Assembly: GCA_009760855.2 (NCBI GenBank)
Contig: WPIO01000096.1
Location: forward strand, 365,001 to 429,000
From: Cristatella mucedo
Taxonomy: Eukaryota > Bryozoa > Phylactolaemata > Cristatellidae
Direction: 5' to 3'
Length of the DNA: 64,000 bases
Below, piece after piece: positions 1-11,700 of this stretch; the stretch's first letter is position 1; every line of letters begins with the position of its first letter. The notes below the pieces were generated by a model. It was not told the DNA's origin. It saw nothing but the letters and a program-made list of their open reading frames with translations, and made no database searches. The position numbers were made by a program, and so were the translations under genes.

Positions 1-79
1 GAGTTTCACCCCGTTGTACCGACACCAATATGGTGCCGAAAAAATGGAGACAGACGACAGGTTGGGCCGGTAAACAAAA

Positions 80-250
80 AGTGCTTAGCAGATTTAGCAG
101 CCTCGTTTCCATAGCTGCAGAGGAGCCTACCGTCATTCTTTGCGGTTGGCAATAAAAGATCGCCCACTGCACAATTAGAAAAGGATTCAAACCCGCGACC
201 TCGGTCGTGAAGAGCGAGCACCTTACCTCCTCTGGGCTATTGCGGCCGCC
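80..250 (-). mobile_element. tRNA-derived SINE copy
   Basis: On the - strand the head reads as a tRNA-like pol III promoter (AGGTAAGGTGCTCGC as A-box region, GGGTTTGAATCC as B box), followed by a conserved body (TTTATTGCCA, then ATGGAAACGAGGCTGCTAAAT). The same arrangement recurs near 13640, 23360, 24300, 25980, 56040 and 62490, which defines the family. Confidence 0.65.
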
Positions 251-343
251 TCGAGCTATTGCGTCACAATGTCAGCGTTAGTATAATTTGAACCTTCGCC
301 CCACTAGCTGTTTGATATAGGCAAATGGCTTTGAATTGCATTA

Positions 344-428
344 ATAATAATAATAATATAAATAATAATAATGCACTTGATAAAGCGCTCCCAGAGAACT
401 CAATCTCTTCCTAGGCGTTTTACGTTTT
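344..428 (-). mobile_element. LINE family A, 3' end fragment
   Basis: An ATA-type trinucleotide tail, then GCACTTGATAAAGCGC, AGAGAACTCAATCTCTT and CTAGGCGTTTTAC: the 3' end seen in more than 15 places here. Sense is on the - strand, where the end reads into ATT repeats as in many CR1/L2-like non-LTR elements. Confidence 0.75.
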
Positions 429-1284
429 CATTACCGGGCAGCTCCGCGGGCGCGGGACCCCGCGTAAAGAACGGTCAGTGCAGCGCTTCTCGGACCATGA
501 GTTTCGTTTTATCTTGACGCATTTCACGCCGAATTCAGAACACCGGGTAATTCATTTGCCTTGCCCATGTCCGTGGCCCCACTGGCAACAAAGGTCACAC
601 ACTCGATCGAGTGTGAGTATATAATGTCAACTTCCATCGTTAAAAAGTACGCTCATCTGACTCCATACAGATCCCATTCGGTCTCTATATAGTGCCCCTT
701 CGGTATTAAAACTCATTGTCGAATCGAAAACCTTAAGACCAATGATATTTATTCTGTCCCAAAAAATGTATTCCTGATCCTTGTTATCAGTACTCCGTAG
801 CACCTACCCTCCATGGCGGAATGATAAAGAACCCCGATGTTCTAGGTGACATCGCTCCAATGATACATTTTGCATTGCACGCCCTCGCCCAGATGGCGTA
901 TGGTCAAATCCAAATATTAAAATAGCTCTTGAGTGAATGCACAGACCATGACAAATTGCTCATCTGCCGGCATTTGTTTTAGATCGTAGCAATTCGTGCT
1001 AGCTAAAGCTGAATCTTGCTTGCTACGATAACAAACTTACGACATTGCAGACTCAAAATCATTTTTAATTGATCAAATTTTTTCTTCAACCGCTCGCGGA
1101 TCATGTGACCATAAATCCCTCTCCGGTTTCTAGTGCTTTAAACTCTCCCCTTGTTGAATGTACTGCTCAATTAGCATTTGAATTGTAGATAGATGTTCTC
1201 AAATACAAGCCAACTAAATATTAGGAGCGAATTTGGTGTTGCTGAGAAATTGTTAAACCTATCACTAAATTTAGGCTCCGCCAG
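429..1284. other. Stretch without recognised feature
   Basis: No gene, RNA or clear repeat seen. Moderately AT-rich with only short open frames. Confidence 0.5.
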
Positions 1285-1720
1285 CATGCTTCTTGAAGCA
1301 TCGAGAAGCACGATAGAATGGTTAGTGTATTATGCTGAAAAAGCAACAAAAATAAAATGGATAGGATGAAAAAGCACACGATCGGTATGCAATTATGGTT
1401 AATGGCAGCATGCAAAAATTTCAGCAAGCACAAGCACATAAAGGACGAATCATAGGGACCCACTAAATGCTGTCGTAAACAGATGCGTGTTTAGTTTTAT
1501 TTTTAATTTGGACAAGTCAGGTGATGTCGCGACGCAGGTCGGGAATTAGTTCCAGACTTTGGGAGTATACGAACTAAATTATCGGTCTCCAAGGGATTTG
1601 AGATTCGTACGAGGTATGAGTAAACAATTAGATCCTAAAAATTGGGTGGCACGATGCTTATCCTGGGGGGGGGAGTAGATATGATAGGTATGCTGGAGCC
1701 AAAGAATAAAGGAACCTAAA
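1285..1720 (-). mobile_element. LINE family A, degenerate 3' region
   Basis: Matches the family landmarks (GGCAGCATGC, GGACGAATCA, GACCCACTAAATGCTGT, GACGCAGGTCGGGA, TTCCAGACTTTGGGAG, CGGTCTCCAAGGGATTTGAG). These are the 3' UTR and the last codons of the reverse-transcriptase ORF on the - strand. The tail is missing. Confidence 0.75.
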
Positions 1721-1742
1721 CGTTGCAAGTAATCTTTCGCCG

Positions 1743-2010
1743 CAGCCGACAGAGACCGCCGCCGCCGACAGAGACCGCCGCCGCCGCCGACAGAGACCGC
1801 CGCCGCCGCCGACAGAGACCGCCGCCGCCGACAGAGACCGCCGCCGCCGCAGACAGAGACCGCCGCCGCCGCCGACAGAGACCGCCGCCGCCGCCGACAG
1901 AGACCGCCGCCGCCGCCGACAGAGACCGCCGCCGCCGACAGAGACCGCCGCCGACAGAGACCCCCGCCGCCGACTGAGACCGCCGCAGCCGCCGACAGAG
2001 TGAGACCGCC
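1743..2010. repeat. GC-rich minisatellite upstream of K1
   Basis: About fifteen units of GACAGAGACC plus a variable number of CCG triplets (units of about 16-19 bp). It lies 200 bp before the K1 start codon, so it could fall in the promoter or 5' UTR. Open in several frames only because of its repeat nature. Confidence 0.85.
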
Positions 2011-2217
2011 GCAGCCGACTGACTAAAGCCGCCGCTGTGATTCTCGTGACGGCACAGCGAGCGAACGAGCGAAACTTTATTTTCGGCGTCACTGACGATG
2101 ACGTGCAGCCGGCTTTGGCGTCACACCGTCACTTGGCCTTTCGAGAAACGCTAGGAGCAAGCGTTCAATAAATTAGAGCCCGCATTCAAAAAAAACGCAC
2201 GCGCGCACACAAACGCC

Positions 2218-2463
2218 ATGAGAGACAAGCTCGAGCGAGCAGGCTACAGCGTGATCCGCTCACTCGGATGCGGCTCGTTCGGCGAGGTCTATCTCGCCAC
2301 GTCTGCCAGAGAGCACCGGAAGTGCGCCGTTAAAGTGATCCGCGAGACCGTACCGAAAGGAAGTCCAACCAAATCGCAGAGCAATTCGGAGGCGAGAATT
2401 TTGAAATCCATTAAACACCGGCACATCATATCTTACCTGGACTGCTTGGCAATCGGCGACAAG
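2218..2463 (+). CDS. K1 exon 1 (N-lobe: glycine loop, VAIK lysine, alpha-C)
   Basis: 82 codons from the ATG at 2218 to AAG before a GTGGGC donor at 2464. The frame runs on past 2463 into a CCG/CCT repeat, which gives an artefactual Arg-rich extension. The donor choice is fixed by the homologous position in K2 and by the good fit of the next exon (LCIVMEWVD). It encodes the glycine loop, Lys39 and Glu58. Confidence 0.83.
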
Positions 2464-2546
2464 GTGGGCGGCGCATGCACGCACGCGGCCGCAGCTGCAA
2501 CAGCAGCCCGCCGCCGCCTCCGCCGCCTCCGCCGCCTCCGCCGCCT

Positions 2547-2587
<41 letters not shown>

Positions 2588-2708
2588 TCCGCCGCCTCCG
2601 CCTCCGCCTCCGCCGCCTCCGCCTCCGCCTCCGCCGCCTCCGCCTCCGCCTCCGCCGCCTCCGCCGCCTCCGCCGCCTCCGCCGCCTCCGCCGCCGCCTC
2701 CGCCGCCT

Positions 2709-2796
<88 letters not shown>

Positions 2797-5700
2797 TGCC
2801 GCCGCTGCCGCCGCTGACCTCGTGCTCGTTCGGCGGGCCGCACCGGTCGCACCGGTTCGCGAAAAGCCGCGGTGCTTGCGGCCTCGCCCTCACAAACTAA
2901 GTAGCCAAACTTCCGGCCTCGTCGGCGAAAAAGTGTGGCCGCGCCACTCTTGCGTCCGCAACCGCGACGGATGCCGCCAGCTGAACCACCTGCTCTCCTG
3001 GCCGTCGACTGGCGCCGCCGTCAGTCGACGGCCATTTCTCTCCGTTGCGCAGGCCCCGGCGAGCGATGCAGCCACGACATACATCGCTAACGCAGCTGCA
3101 GCCCTTCCTATACGTATGCACACCGCGGGCAGGCGTGGAGGAAGGCGGGCGCGCAAGCTGGCTTGTGCGCTCAGCCCTACGCTGGCCTAGCCGGGGCGCG
3201 CGAATCGCGTCCGCACTTTGTAAGACTTTTATTTTTGATCACGCGATGTTCGCGGCAGAACAGCGATCAGCGCCAAAAAACAATCGAGGGCAACGAGTTA
3301 GCGATTGAACGGCGACAAGCGGCCCAAGCGACCGGCCGACGGAAAGCAGAACGCCGGTCGCTCTCATCTCTCATTATTCTCTCATCGAGTGGAAGTTGCT
3401 AAGCCGCAATGTCGTCGCCGTTGCCAGTCTAGGGCGTGGGAATATGGGCGCTCCAGGACGAGGCTGTCTCGCTCTCGGGAAGGAGCGAATGCCCCCCTGC
3501 TCCCGGCTCTTCCGTTGCCTTCAAATCAATCGCAGCGAAGAGCCATACGTGCTAGCCTTAGCAAACGCGTGATGGACGTTGGCTAAGCTGTCGCCGCGAA
3601 GTGCGAGAGAGCGAGTGGTAGTTGCCGCGCTTAGTTAAATTGACGGTACATGGGGTCGTGCAGCTATAATAATAATAATAATATTGCACTTGATAAAGCG
3701 CCCTCAGAGAACTCAATCTCTCTATAGGCGCTTTATATTTGTTGCAAAGTGAAATGCAATTGAATGGTAAGTAAAATCATGCTTGAAAAACAAACAAAAT
3801 GAATAATATTGTTAGGGGTGACATGCACACGGTCAGCATGCAAATGTGGTTAGTGGCAGCATGCACAGTGTCAGCACGCATAAGCACATCAAGGACGAAT
3901 CACAGGGACCCACTAAATGCTGTCCTAAATAGTTGTGTTTTTAAGTTCCTTTTAAATGTGGTCAGGTCAGGGGATGTTCTGACGCAGGTCGGGAGGGAGT
4001 TCCAGGCTTTGGGAGCATACGAACTAAATGCACGGTCTCCAAAGGATTTGAGGTTTGTACGGGGTATTTGTAGACTGTTGGATTCCGAAAAGCGGGTGGT
4101 ACGAAGCTTTGCCTGGCCATGCTTGGCTCTACAAACTATTGCTTTTCTGCTTAATTAAAAAACCATTTTTGGTTATCAAAGCTTTTTTTAATTGTTTCTT
4201 AGATCATAGGCTGCCGAACTTTGCTAACTTGTAGGTTTTTCCACGAGGTCAAGAAGGCACGGTAGGCCACTGAGCCAGCAGGGTGGGCGTGGCCATTCGA
4301 CTGAACGAACGGCGGCTACAGACGCTCAGGGCAGTTTAGGGGTTAACCAATGTTCGACAAACTCTTGCCTTTCAGCCATATGCGGTCCAGCTAGTAGTTC
4401 AGTCCTTAATCTTTTTTCAAGTGCTTCACATATTCCACGGGGCTCGAGCCCACGACCTCGTATATATAAGGTAAGGTAATGTATCTCCGTCTGTAACTTC
4501 ACAAAGTCATAAGACCAGGTGGTTGTTACGCAGGAGAGTTCTTTATAGCCCACTCGAAGCTTAAGCGGCTTTTGGTACGCATTCGGTAGCCAACAGACTT
4601 CGTCTCACGCAACATAGAGAAAGTGGGAAGCATAGCAGAGTCAGGAGAGCAGTTAATATAGTGAGTATCATAGAAGTAGCAGCTCAGGACCGCTGAAAAG
4701 GATGAGCCATAGTCGGCAGTAGGAGAGTATTTGTCGTTGCGTAAGAATTGTGGAAGCGAATTCCACAGTCTAAAGACCTGCAGAGCTCAAGCTTCTGTCG
4801 CCAACGGTCTTTAAGCAGAGGAATGGGACAGCTAATTTATTGTCCACACAGGACCTGAGGGCGCGAACAGGCTGAAACTGGTGCAGCAGTTCAGCTAGGT
4901 ACGAAGAAGCCAAGCCGTGGCGGGCCTTGTGGGTCAGCGTAAGAACTTTGCTCTGTATCCGTTGCTCAATCGGCATTGGGGCCCCCAGTAGAGCAGCTTA
5001 ACCACTGGACAAAACAATGGCGGCGCCTCGCTCTCACTCTTCTCGAATCTTCTGAATCTCTGCGGAGACTCCAGTAAATGTGTTGGTTCTCGCTGTCTTA
5101 AAAATTTCACCTGAATATTTGAAGCTGCAAGCTAACGAAGGAAACATGAAAGTGCCGCAGCTCTAACCTGCCCGCCTCTAGCTGAGTGCAAATGGGTTCC
5201 AGGCTTTAGCAGCTGCCATTTCTCAATGCCGCTCAATGGCGGACTGGCCGCCAGCTGCTCCCGTCGTCTCGCAATAGGCGAGGACCCGAGTCACGCACGG
5301 GCGTTCGAGACGCGCCTATAGGAAAATTGTGTGGCGATCCGACCCACCAGTTTGGTTTCTCGTGGCTGCGAAATGGCTCTCACAATTCCTCGCAGCACGC
5401 GCGCCTTGCAGCCTAGCTCTCCGTCTGCACGTCAAACTATAGGATCTCTAACCATTGCCTTGCGCTTCGCGGGCTTTAATTTCAGCTTTGCATAGTAATG
5501 GAGTGGGTGGACAACAAAAGCCTCCTGCAGTACCAGATCACGTGCCCGCAGTGTCAAGTGCCGATTAAGGAGCGGCGCAGGATATTCCGTCAGCTAATCC
5601 AAGCTATGAGCTACATACACAGCGTAGGGATATGCCACGGGTACGGAGCGCACGCTGCACCGCCATCTATCCTACGGCGCGTCGCGTTGCTTCATTTCAA

Positions 5701-8700
5701 GAACTGTCGTGAGCTTATATCTTTCCCGGTGAGTGGCTTGCCTTAGTAATGATAATAATAATAATAATAATAATAATACTAGTAGCAGTAGTAGTAGTAA
5801 TGTATTTGTAAAGTGCCTTCAGAGGGATGAATCTCTCTCTCTCCGATTGATAGATTGATAGATTGACCAATCTATGGATAGATTGATAGATTGATAGATT
5901 GATAGATTGATGGATTGATGGATTGATGGATTGATGGATTGATGGATAGATTGATAGATTGATAGATGGATAGATTGATAGATTGATAGATTGATAGATT
6001 GACACGTTCTTTTCACGGTTTATTCTCTCCCTCTTGCCCACGTAATTGTCAGGCACAATCTAGGCTTTCACTTCTATGCGGACGACACTCAGTTGTAACC
6101 TTCGCTTTGATCACTCCGAACCCTCCAGCACATCGATTTTCTCAACTTCCTCGCTGCGTGAGTAGACGGCATCCGCACACGGAGCGCAACAAACTTTCTT
6201 TAATTTAATGGTGATACAACCTACTTAATAGTTACGGGCAAACCAAGTGTGGTTCAGAAATCGGATAGGTTAACGCTCGAAATCGGCTCTGCTAGCATTT
6301 GCCCTGTTTAATCTGCACAAAATCTAGGTGCCCTGTTCCAATGTGACCTTTCTTTAGGTGACCACATCAGTTCCACAGTTAAGTCTGCCTACTTTCACCT
6401 GCAGAGCATTGCGAAAATGTATATTTGTCTAGACAGGGATACTGCATCTAAATTGGTCCACGCATGTGTGACATCGCGTCTTGACTTCTGTAACTCACTG
6501 TTTGCTGGTCTACCGGCTTGTGCAATCAGGCACTGACCGCTGTTGGCAAAGCTCTGCAGCTAGGCTTATCTGTTTGGAGGGTTTTACGTGCCACAGCAGA
6601 CCACTTCTCGTCGACCTGCAGTGGCACCCATTCTAGTGATGCATCGACTTCAAGGTTTTGTCACTCACCTTAGGTCCCTTCATTTTCTGGCTCCATCCTA
6701 CCTATCAGATCTACTGCCCCACCAGGCTAAGCATCGTACGACCCGCCTTTTGGAATTTAGTTGTTTACCTATAACTCGTACAAATCTTAAATCATTTGCA
6801 GACCTTGCCTTTAGTTCGCATGCTCCCAAAGCCTGGAACTCACTGTCGACTTGCGTCACGACATCCGCTGACTTGACAACATTTGTAAAAAAGCATTTAG
6901 TGGTTACTTGTGATTCGATCTTTAAATGCTTATGAGTGCTTACACTTTGCATGCTGTCACTAACCACACTTGCATGCTGACCCTGTGCATATTACCTCTA
7001 ACCATGTTATTCATGTTGTTTATCAAGCTTGATACCGCTCATCATTCGATCGTTTTTCCTTTGCAGCAAATTTAATTTGGCTAGAAATCAGCTTTATAAA
7101 ACTATGTCAATTACTTCTGGTTGTTTATGGAAATCTTAAAATATTCGTAGTCTAAAACTCACTAACTTTTCATAGGAACTACGGAGACGAGAGAATGTAG
7201 GGATACAGTTAAATGACTTGAGATTTTGCAATCACAGCATTCAGTGAAGCTTCCTTGGAAGTTTCGGTAAAATACAATTTGAAAATATGCCACACTATCC
7301 GGTATACACGAAGAAAGAACTTAGTCAGGAACTCTCAGTCTAGCCCGCGTAACAAGCACATGAAGTAGCGTCTATAATGACTGGCAAAATTTTAAAGTGC
7401 GACAAAAGTTAAAAAATCAATGCTGTGAAGATATCAAGTAATATAAAAATTATTGTAAATAGATTAAAACCGTCAAGCTTGGTGAATTTAGCGTAGCTTT
7501 AACCTACAAAAAGGTGGACTGTTCCGAGGCACCTCTGGCACAGTCGAGTATTTGACATCAGAAGTGAGACTTGGCGAGCCCTACCCAAATCTCTAAAAAG
7601 GCGAGATCTATATAATTTATATAATGTAATTATATAAAAATTATAATAATTATAAAATAATAAAATAATAATAATAAAATAATTATATAATATAATTTAT
7701 AACTAGAGATCGCCCATTTAGCTCTACTAACCCAAAGTGGCCGCTGCACTTTCCGCGGTCGTCGTGCTCTACTATATGGTAAATGTATGACTAAGTAGCG
7801 CGTAGCTGCGAGATTAATGTTACTGCTGCGATATAAAAGATGCAAGATTTCAAGTCAAAATGCGGGGGTGATAACTTGATTCAAATTATTGCAACGGTAA
7901 GTCTGCAGAATCCCAGAAGCTATTTGAAAAACATAATGAACGAAAAAAGGAAGATGCTTTATTTCTTTTTGAAATACTATTTCCGGCGTAGAAGTGATTT
8001 CGAGGTTATTTGTATTTTTTGAGCCTAGTCAATTTGTAGTACACTTCGGCAAGCGCGAAACATCGGGAGTTAAAATTCTGGTAAGTTCTAGATAAATAGG
8101 ATTAAATGTTTTGAGTTCATAATGTCAAATTACTTCCTGCAAACAGTTTATAATCTTATTTAATAATGAGTATACTCAAAGTGACTTCATCGCAATGAGA
8201 ATGCAAACAATACAAAAGTAATCATTTATAGCGCCCCTAGAAAAAATCCCCGTTTCTAGTTGACTTAAATTTGCTCAAGAGTTAACACAATTGGTTGGTT
8301 TCATGCAAAATTTCAGCACAAAAGCAGGAAAAAGGACAATTCACATGTAAAGAGTTAACCTAGTAGGGTTGTTTTGGCTTCTTTAAAAACTAGCAAAGTC
8401 CAACGCCACCTTGATGTCAGTTGAAAACGAGTTTCAGCCTTTGTGAGCAGAGGAAATTAATGCACTGCCTCCAAGTAAATCATGGAACATACTACCGCGC
8501 ACGGTTTAATTAAAGCTGGTGGTTTGATGGGACACGCTATTATAAAGTGCTTTAGGCTGGTTTAAAAGGCACGTCTGGTAAAAGGAACACGTAGATCTGC
8601 TAGGCAGCCAGCCTTATTTTACGTCTGCCCAGAAGTGTTCTGTTGGCTATCGTGCCGCGTGTGCTGCCGTAGGTTAGTTTTGTTTAGCGGCCGGAACGAT

Positions 8701-11700
8701 GGCGGAAATATTTATCTCATTGCTTAACCATGATCTTTCACGCTATGCTTGATCTGCTAGTTAGCTGGCATGCAACCCTCAAGCGTCGCGTCGAAACGAC
8801 GGCGTTCAAGTTGCGCTTTCTGATGAAATACAAGTCAAGCGCTCTGTTGCTTTGCGAATTATGCACGGTGGCAGCATCAGAGCCGTGCGCGCTGCGATGG
8901 CACTGCAAGCTTCGATGCACCATCCACTGAGAAGCACCGTCCGCCTGCAAAACACGGCAAACACGTGAAAAGTTTCGTTTACTCTTAGGCGCATTTTAAA
9001 TTTCAGAGATATCAAACAAGAAAACATTCTTCTAAATAGATTTAAAGCCGTCAAGCTCGCCGACTTTGGCATAGCTTTTACTTACAAAAAAGGCGAACTG
9101 TTCCGACCTTTGTGCGGCACGCTCGACTATTTGGCACCGGAACTGATAATTGGCGATCCCTCCGAACCCGAAGCAACCGATGTATTTGCCGCAGGCGTCG
9201 TGCTCTACTCTATGGTAGGTGAACGACTGAGTTGCACGAAGCCGCGGGGGGGGGGAGAGTGCCGCCGCACAAGTCGCCCTCTTCGTGGCTTGCGTTCCTT
9301 CTCCGTTTGCCGCTAGATTAATTTTACGGCTGCGAGTGTAAAGCGGCAACGAGCCAAGTCAAAAGCCAGCGGCGATAGCTTGACTGTCTGAAGTGTTCTC
9401 CGACAGTTGACATTGAACGCTAAATTTTGCACTGAATCGTGCAACGGCGATTACCAGGCGCTGGTTCAGAACGCAATTTAATTTCGGCATCTAAAGGCAG
9501 CGGAAGTTATCTCCCTTTGGAAAGGATATAAAGAAGTTATCTCCCTTTGGAAAGGATATAAAGAAGTTATCTCCCTTTGGAAAGGATATAAAGAAGTTAT
9601 CTCCCTTTGGAAAGGATATAAAGAAGTTATCTCCCTTTGGAAAGGATATAAAGAAGTCGTCTCCCTTTGGAAAGGATATAAAGAAGTCGTCTCCCTTTGG
9701 AAAGGATATAAAGAAGTTATCTCCCTTTGGAAAGGATATAAAGAAAACAAGTGACGAGGGCAGTCTGCGTGCAGCTACGCGCTTACACAGACACAGTCTT
9801 CCAGCAGCGTTTTCGGGCTGACTCTCTTCTCGCTATCTTTGACGGGTAGATACTGTCTTCTCTGTTTAAGTGAACCCGGGGCTGGCCCAGGTCTTTCGGC
9901 TGGGCAGAAAATTGGGGGTTCAACCATTTCAATCGCTTTCGGCAAAGACGGGCGAAGCGATGATTAAGCAACAGGGCCTGTCACTCAGCGAGTCGCGTTG
10001 GTTGCAATGCAACGGTGCGTCTGTCTGCGAATCGTGTCTGCTGAGCATTTGCGCAGCTAGACGACAGCGTGCACGCAGGTCTTTCGTTTAAAAACTAGAT
10101 ATTCTTTACCCGCGAAAAATCTCGGGCATGCTGGTACTAATAATAATAATAACGATAGGTTTAGGAGGCGCCCTAAGAGAACGCGATCTCTATGCAGGCG
10201 CTTTACAAGTCACATGTAGAGAAACAATTACCGAGAGCTAGGGTCGTCATTGCGGCGGTCATGCCTAAAAAGTCGTGCAAAAGCGTGCCTTGCGAAGCGC
10301 AAAGGCCCTTTGATTGAGCTAAAGCACGGCGGAAGTTGTTCGTAGTGACCGCCTGGTACCCGGCAATAACCTTGTGCCCAGCCATCCACTTTGAAGCACG
10401 CAAATCACAAACAGAGATGTGCAACAAGTCAAGCTCACACGAAAGAGGTGAAAGCCAGCGAAGGAAATTGTGATAATAACAATAACAATAACAATAACAA
10501 TAACAATAATAATAATGATGTAATGTAATGTAACGTAATGTAACGTAATGCATCTCCGTCAGTGACCCCACAAAGTCATAAAGACCATGTGGGTGTTACG
10601 CAGGAGACTTTTGTATAGCGCACTCACAGCCTGCGGCTTTCGGTACGCATTCGATGACGATAATGTATTTGTATAGCGCCGTCAGAGAACATCTTGCCAT
10701 CTCTTTCTGGCTACCTTAAATTGGCTGCAAATGAAGCATGTTCTTCTGCGATATTTCTGCACTCTTATTCTCTCATTCAAGTCTCTCATTCAATGCCCTA
10801 ACGTTTCGCCTGTTTCCAGCTTAGAGGTCGCTGGAAATTGTCTGATGAATGGCCATTGTCTGCAGTGTTGCCTTCAATAGATCAACCACATTTTGACTCC
10901 TACTAAACTAACTAGCGAATCTCTCGGTCCACAGTTTATTTGCTCTAATATTTCGTATTTAATGTATGATATTTATCATAATTAGCGATAAGTTGTCAAA
11001 GAGGAAGTTGATTTATCGCCTACGAGAGTAATAATCTCAATATCCCTCTTGAACTGCTGTCTCTTCAAGAAAAGATTAACGGGTATCACTCTTGCCCTGC
11101 TGTCTCTTCAAGAAAAGGTTTTGACGGATTTGACAGCCTAATTTTATAAAGCGGCGTCAGAAGGGCCTTGACACGGCTATCACCGCCGCTCGCAGTGGAT
11201 AGTAAAGTTCTTATCTCCGCTGTTCAATACAGTTTCTTCATTGCTTCTCCTCGGCGTGCTCACGCAAAAGAAACACCCTGGCCTTCACTCTCACGTCACT
11301 CATTCCTTTTGTACTGTCTTGAAATCTTTTTTTTGAGCATCGGCGCGAGTTCGGCTCTTCATAAAAAGCCTTGTGCTCGGTTTGCGGATTCAATTACCAC
11401 CGTTATAATATCTGCACCAGTGAAGCCTCAGCACTAAGGAGCCACTTTTTTCAGCTTTTGCCGAGAGCCTCATTCGAGTTGTCCTTCTTGTCCGTGCGCA
11501 CTTAGCCTGCTTACTTGAAAGGTTAAAGGTTAGGATCAAGTCGCCAGCTTCGTTTCTATAGTCGGCGTGGAGCCTTACTAACGACTGTCCCTGCCGCTTG
11601 CAATAGGCAAAGCAGAGCTGGAATTGCAGGACTGGAACCCACTGGAACGCAGAGTGAAAAGGAAAGCAGGAGATTCGGCCATTCGGCTGCAAGATTCCGC

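Noticed and set aside
2426-2900. Poly-Pro, poly-Arg and poly-Gly open frames
   Set aside because: They are translations of the CCG/CCT triplet tract in K1 intron 1 in different frames.
9478-9750. Decapeptide-repeat protein (LYPFQRE) or CRISPR-like array
   Set aside because: 30-bp units are contiguous with no spacers, and the open frame follows from unit length; eukaryotic minisatellite.
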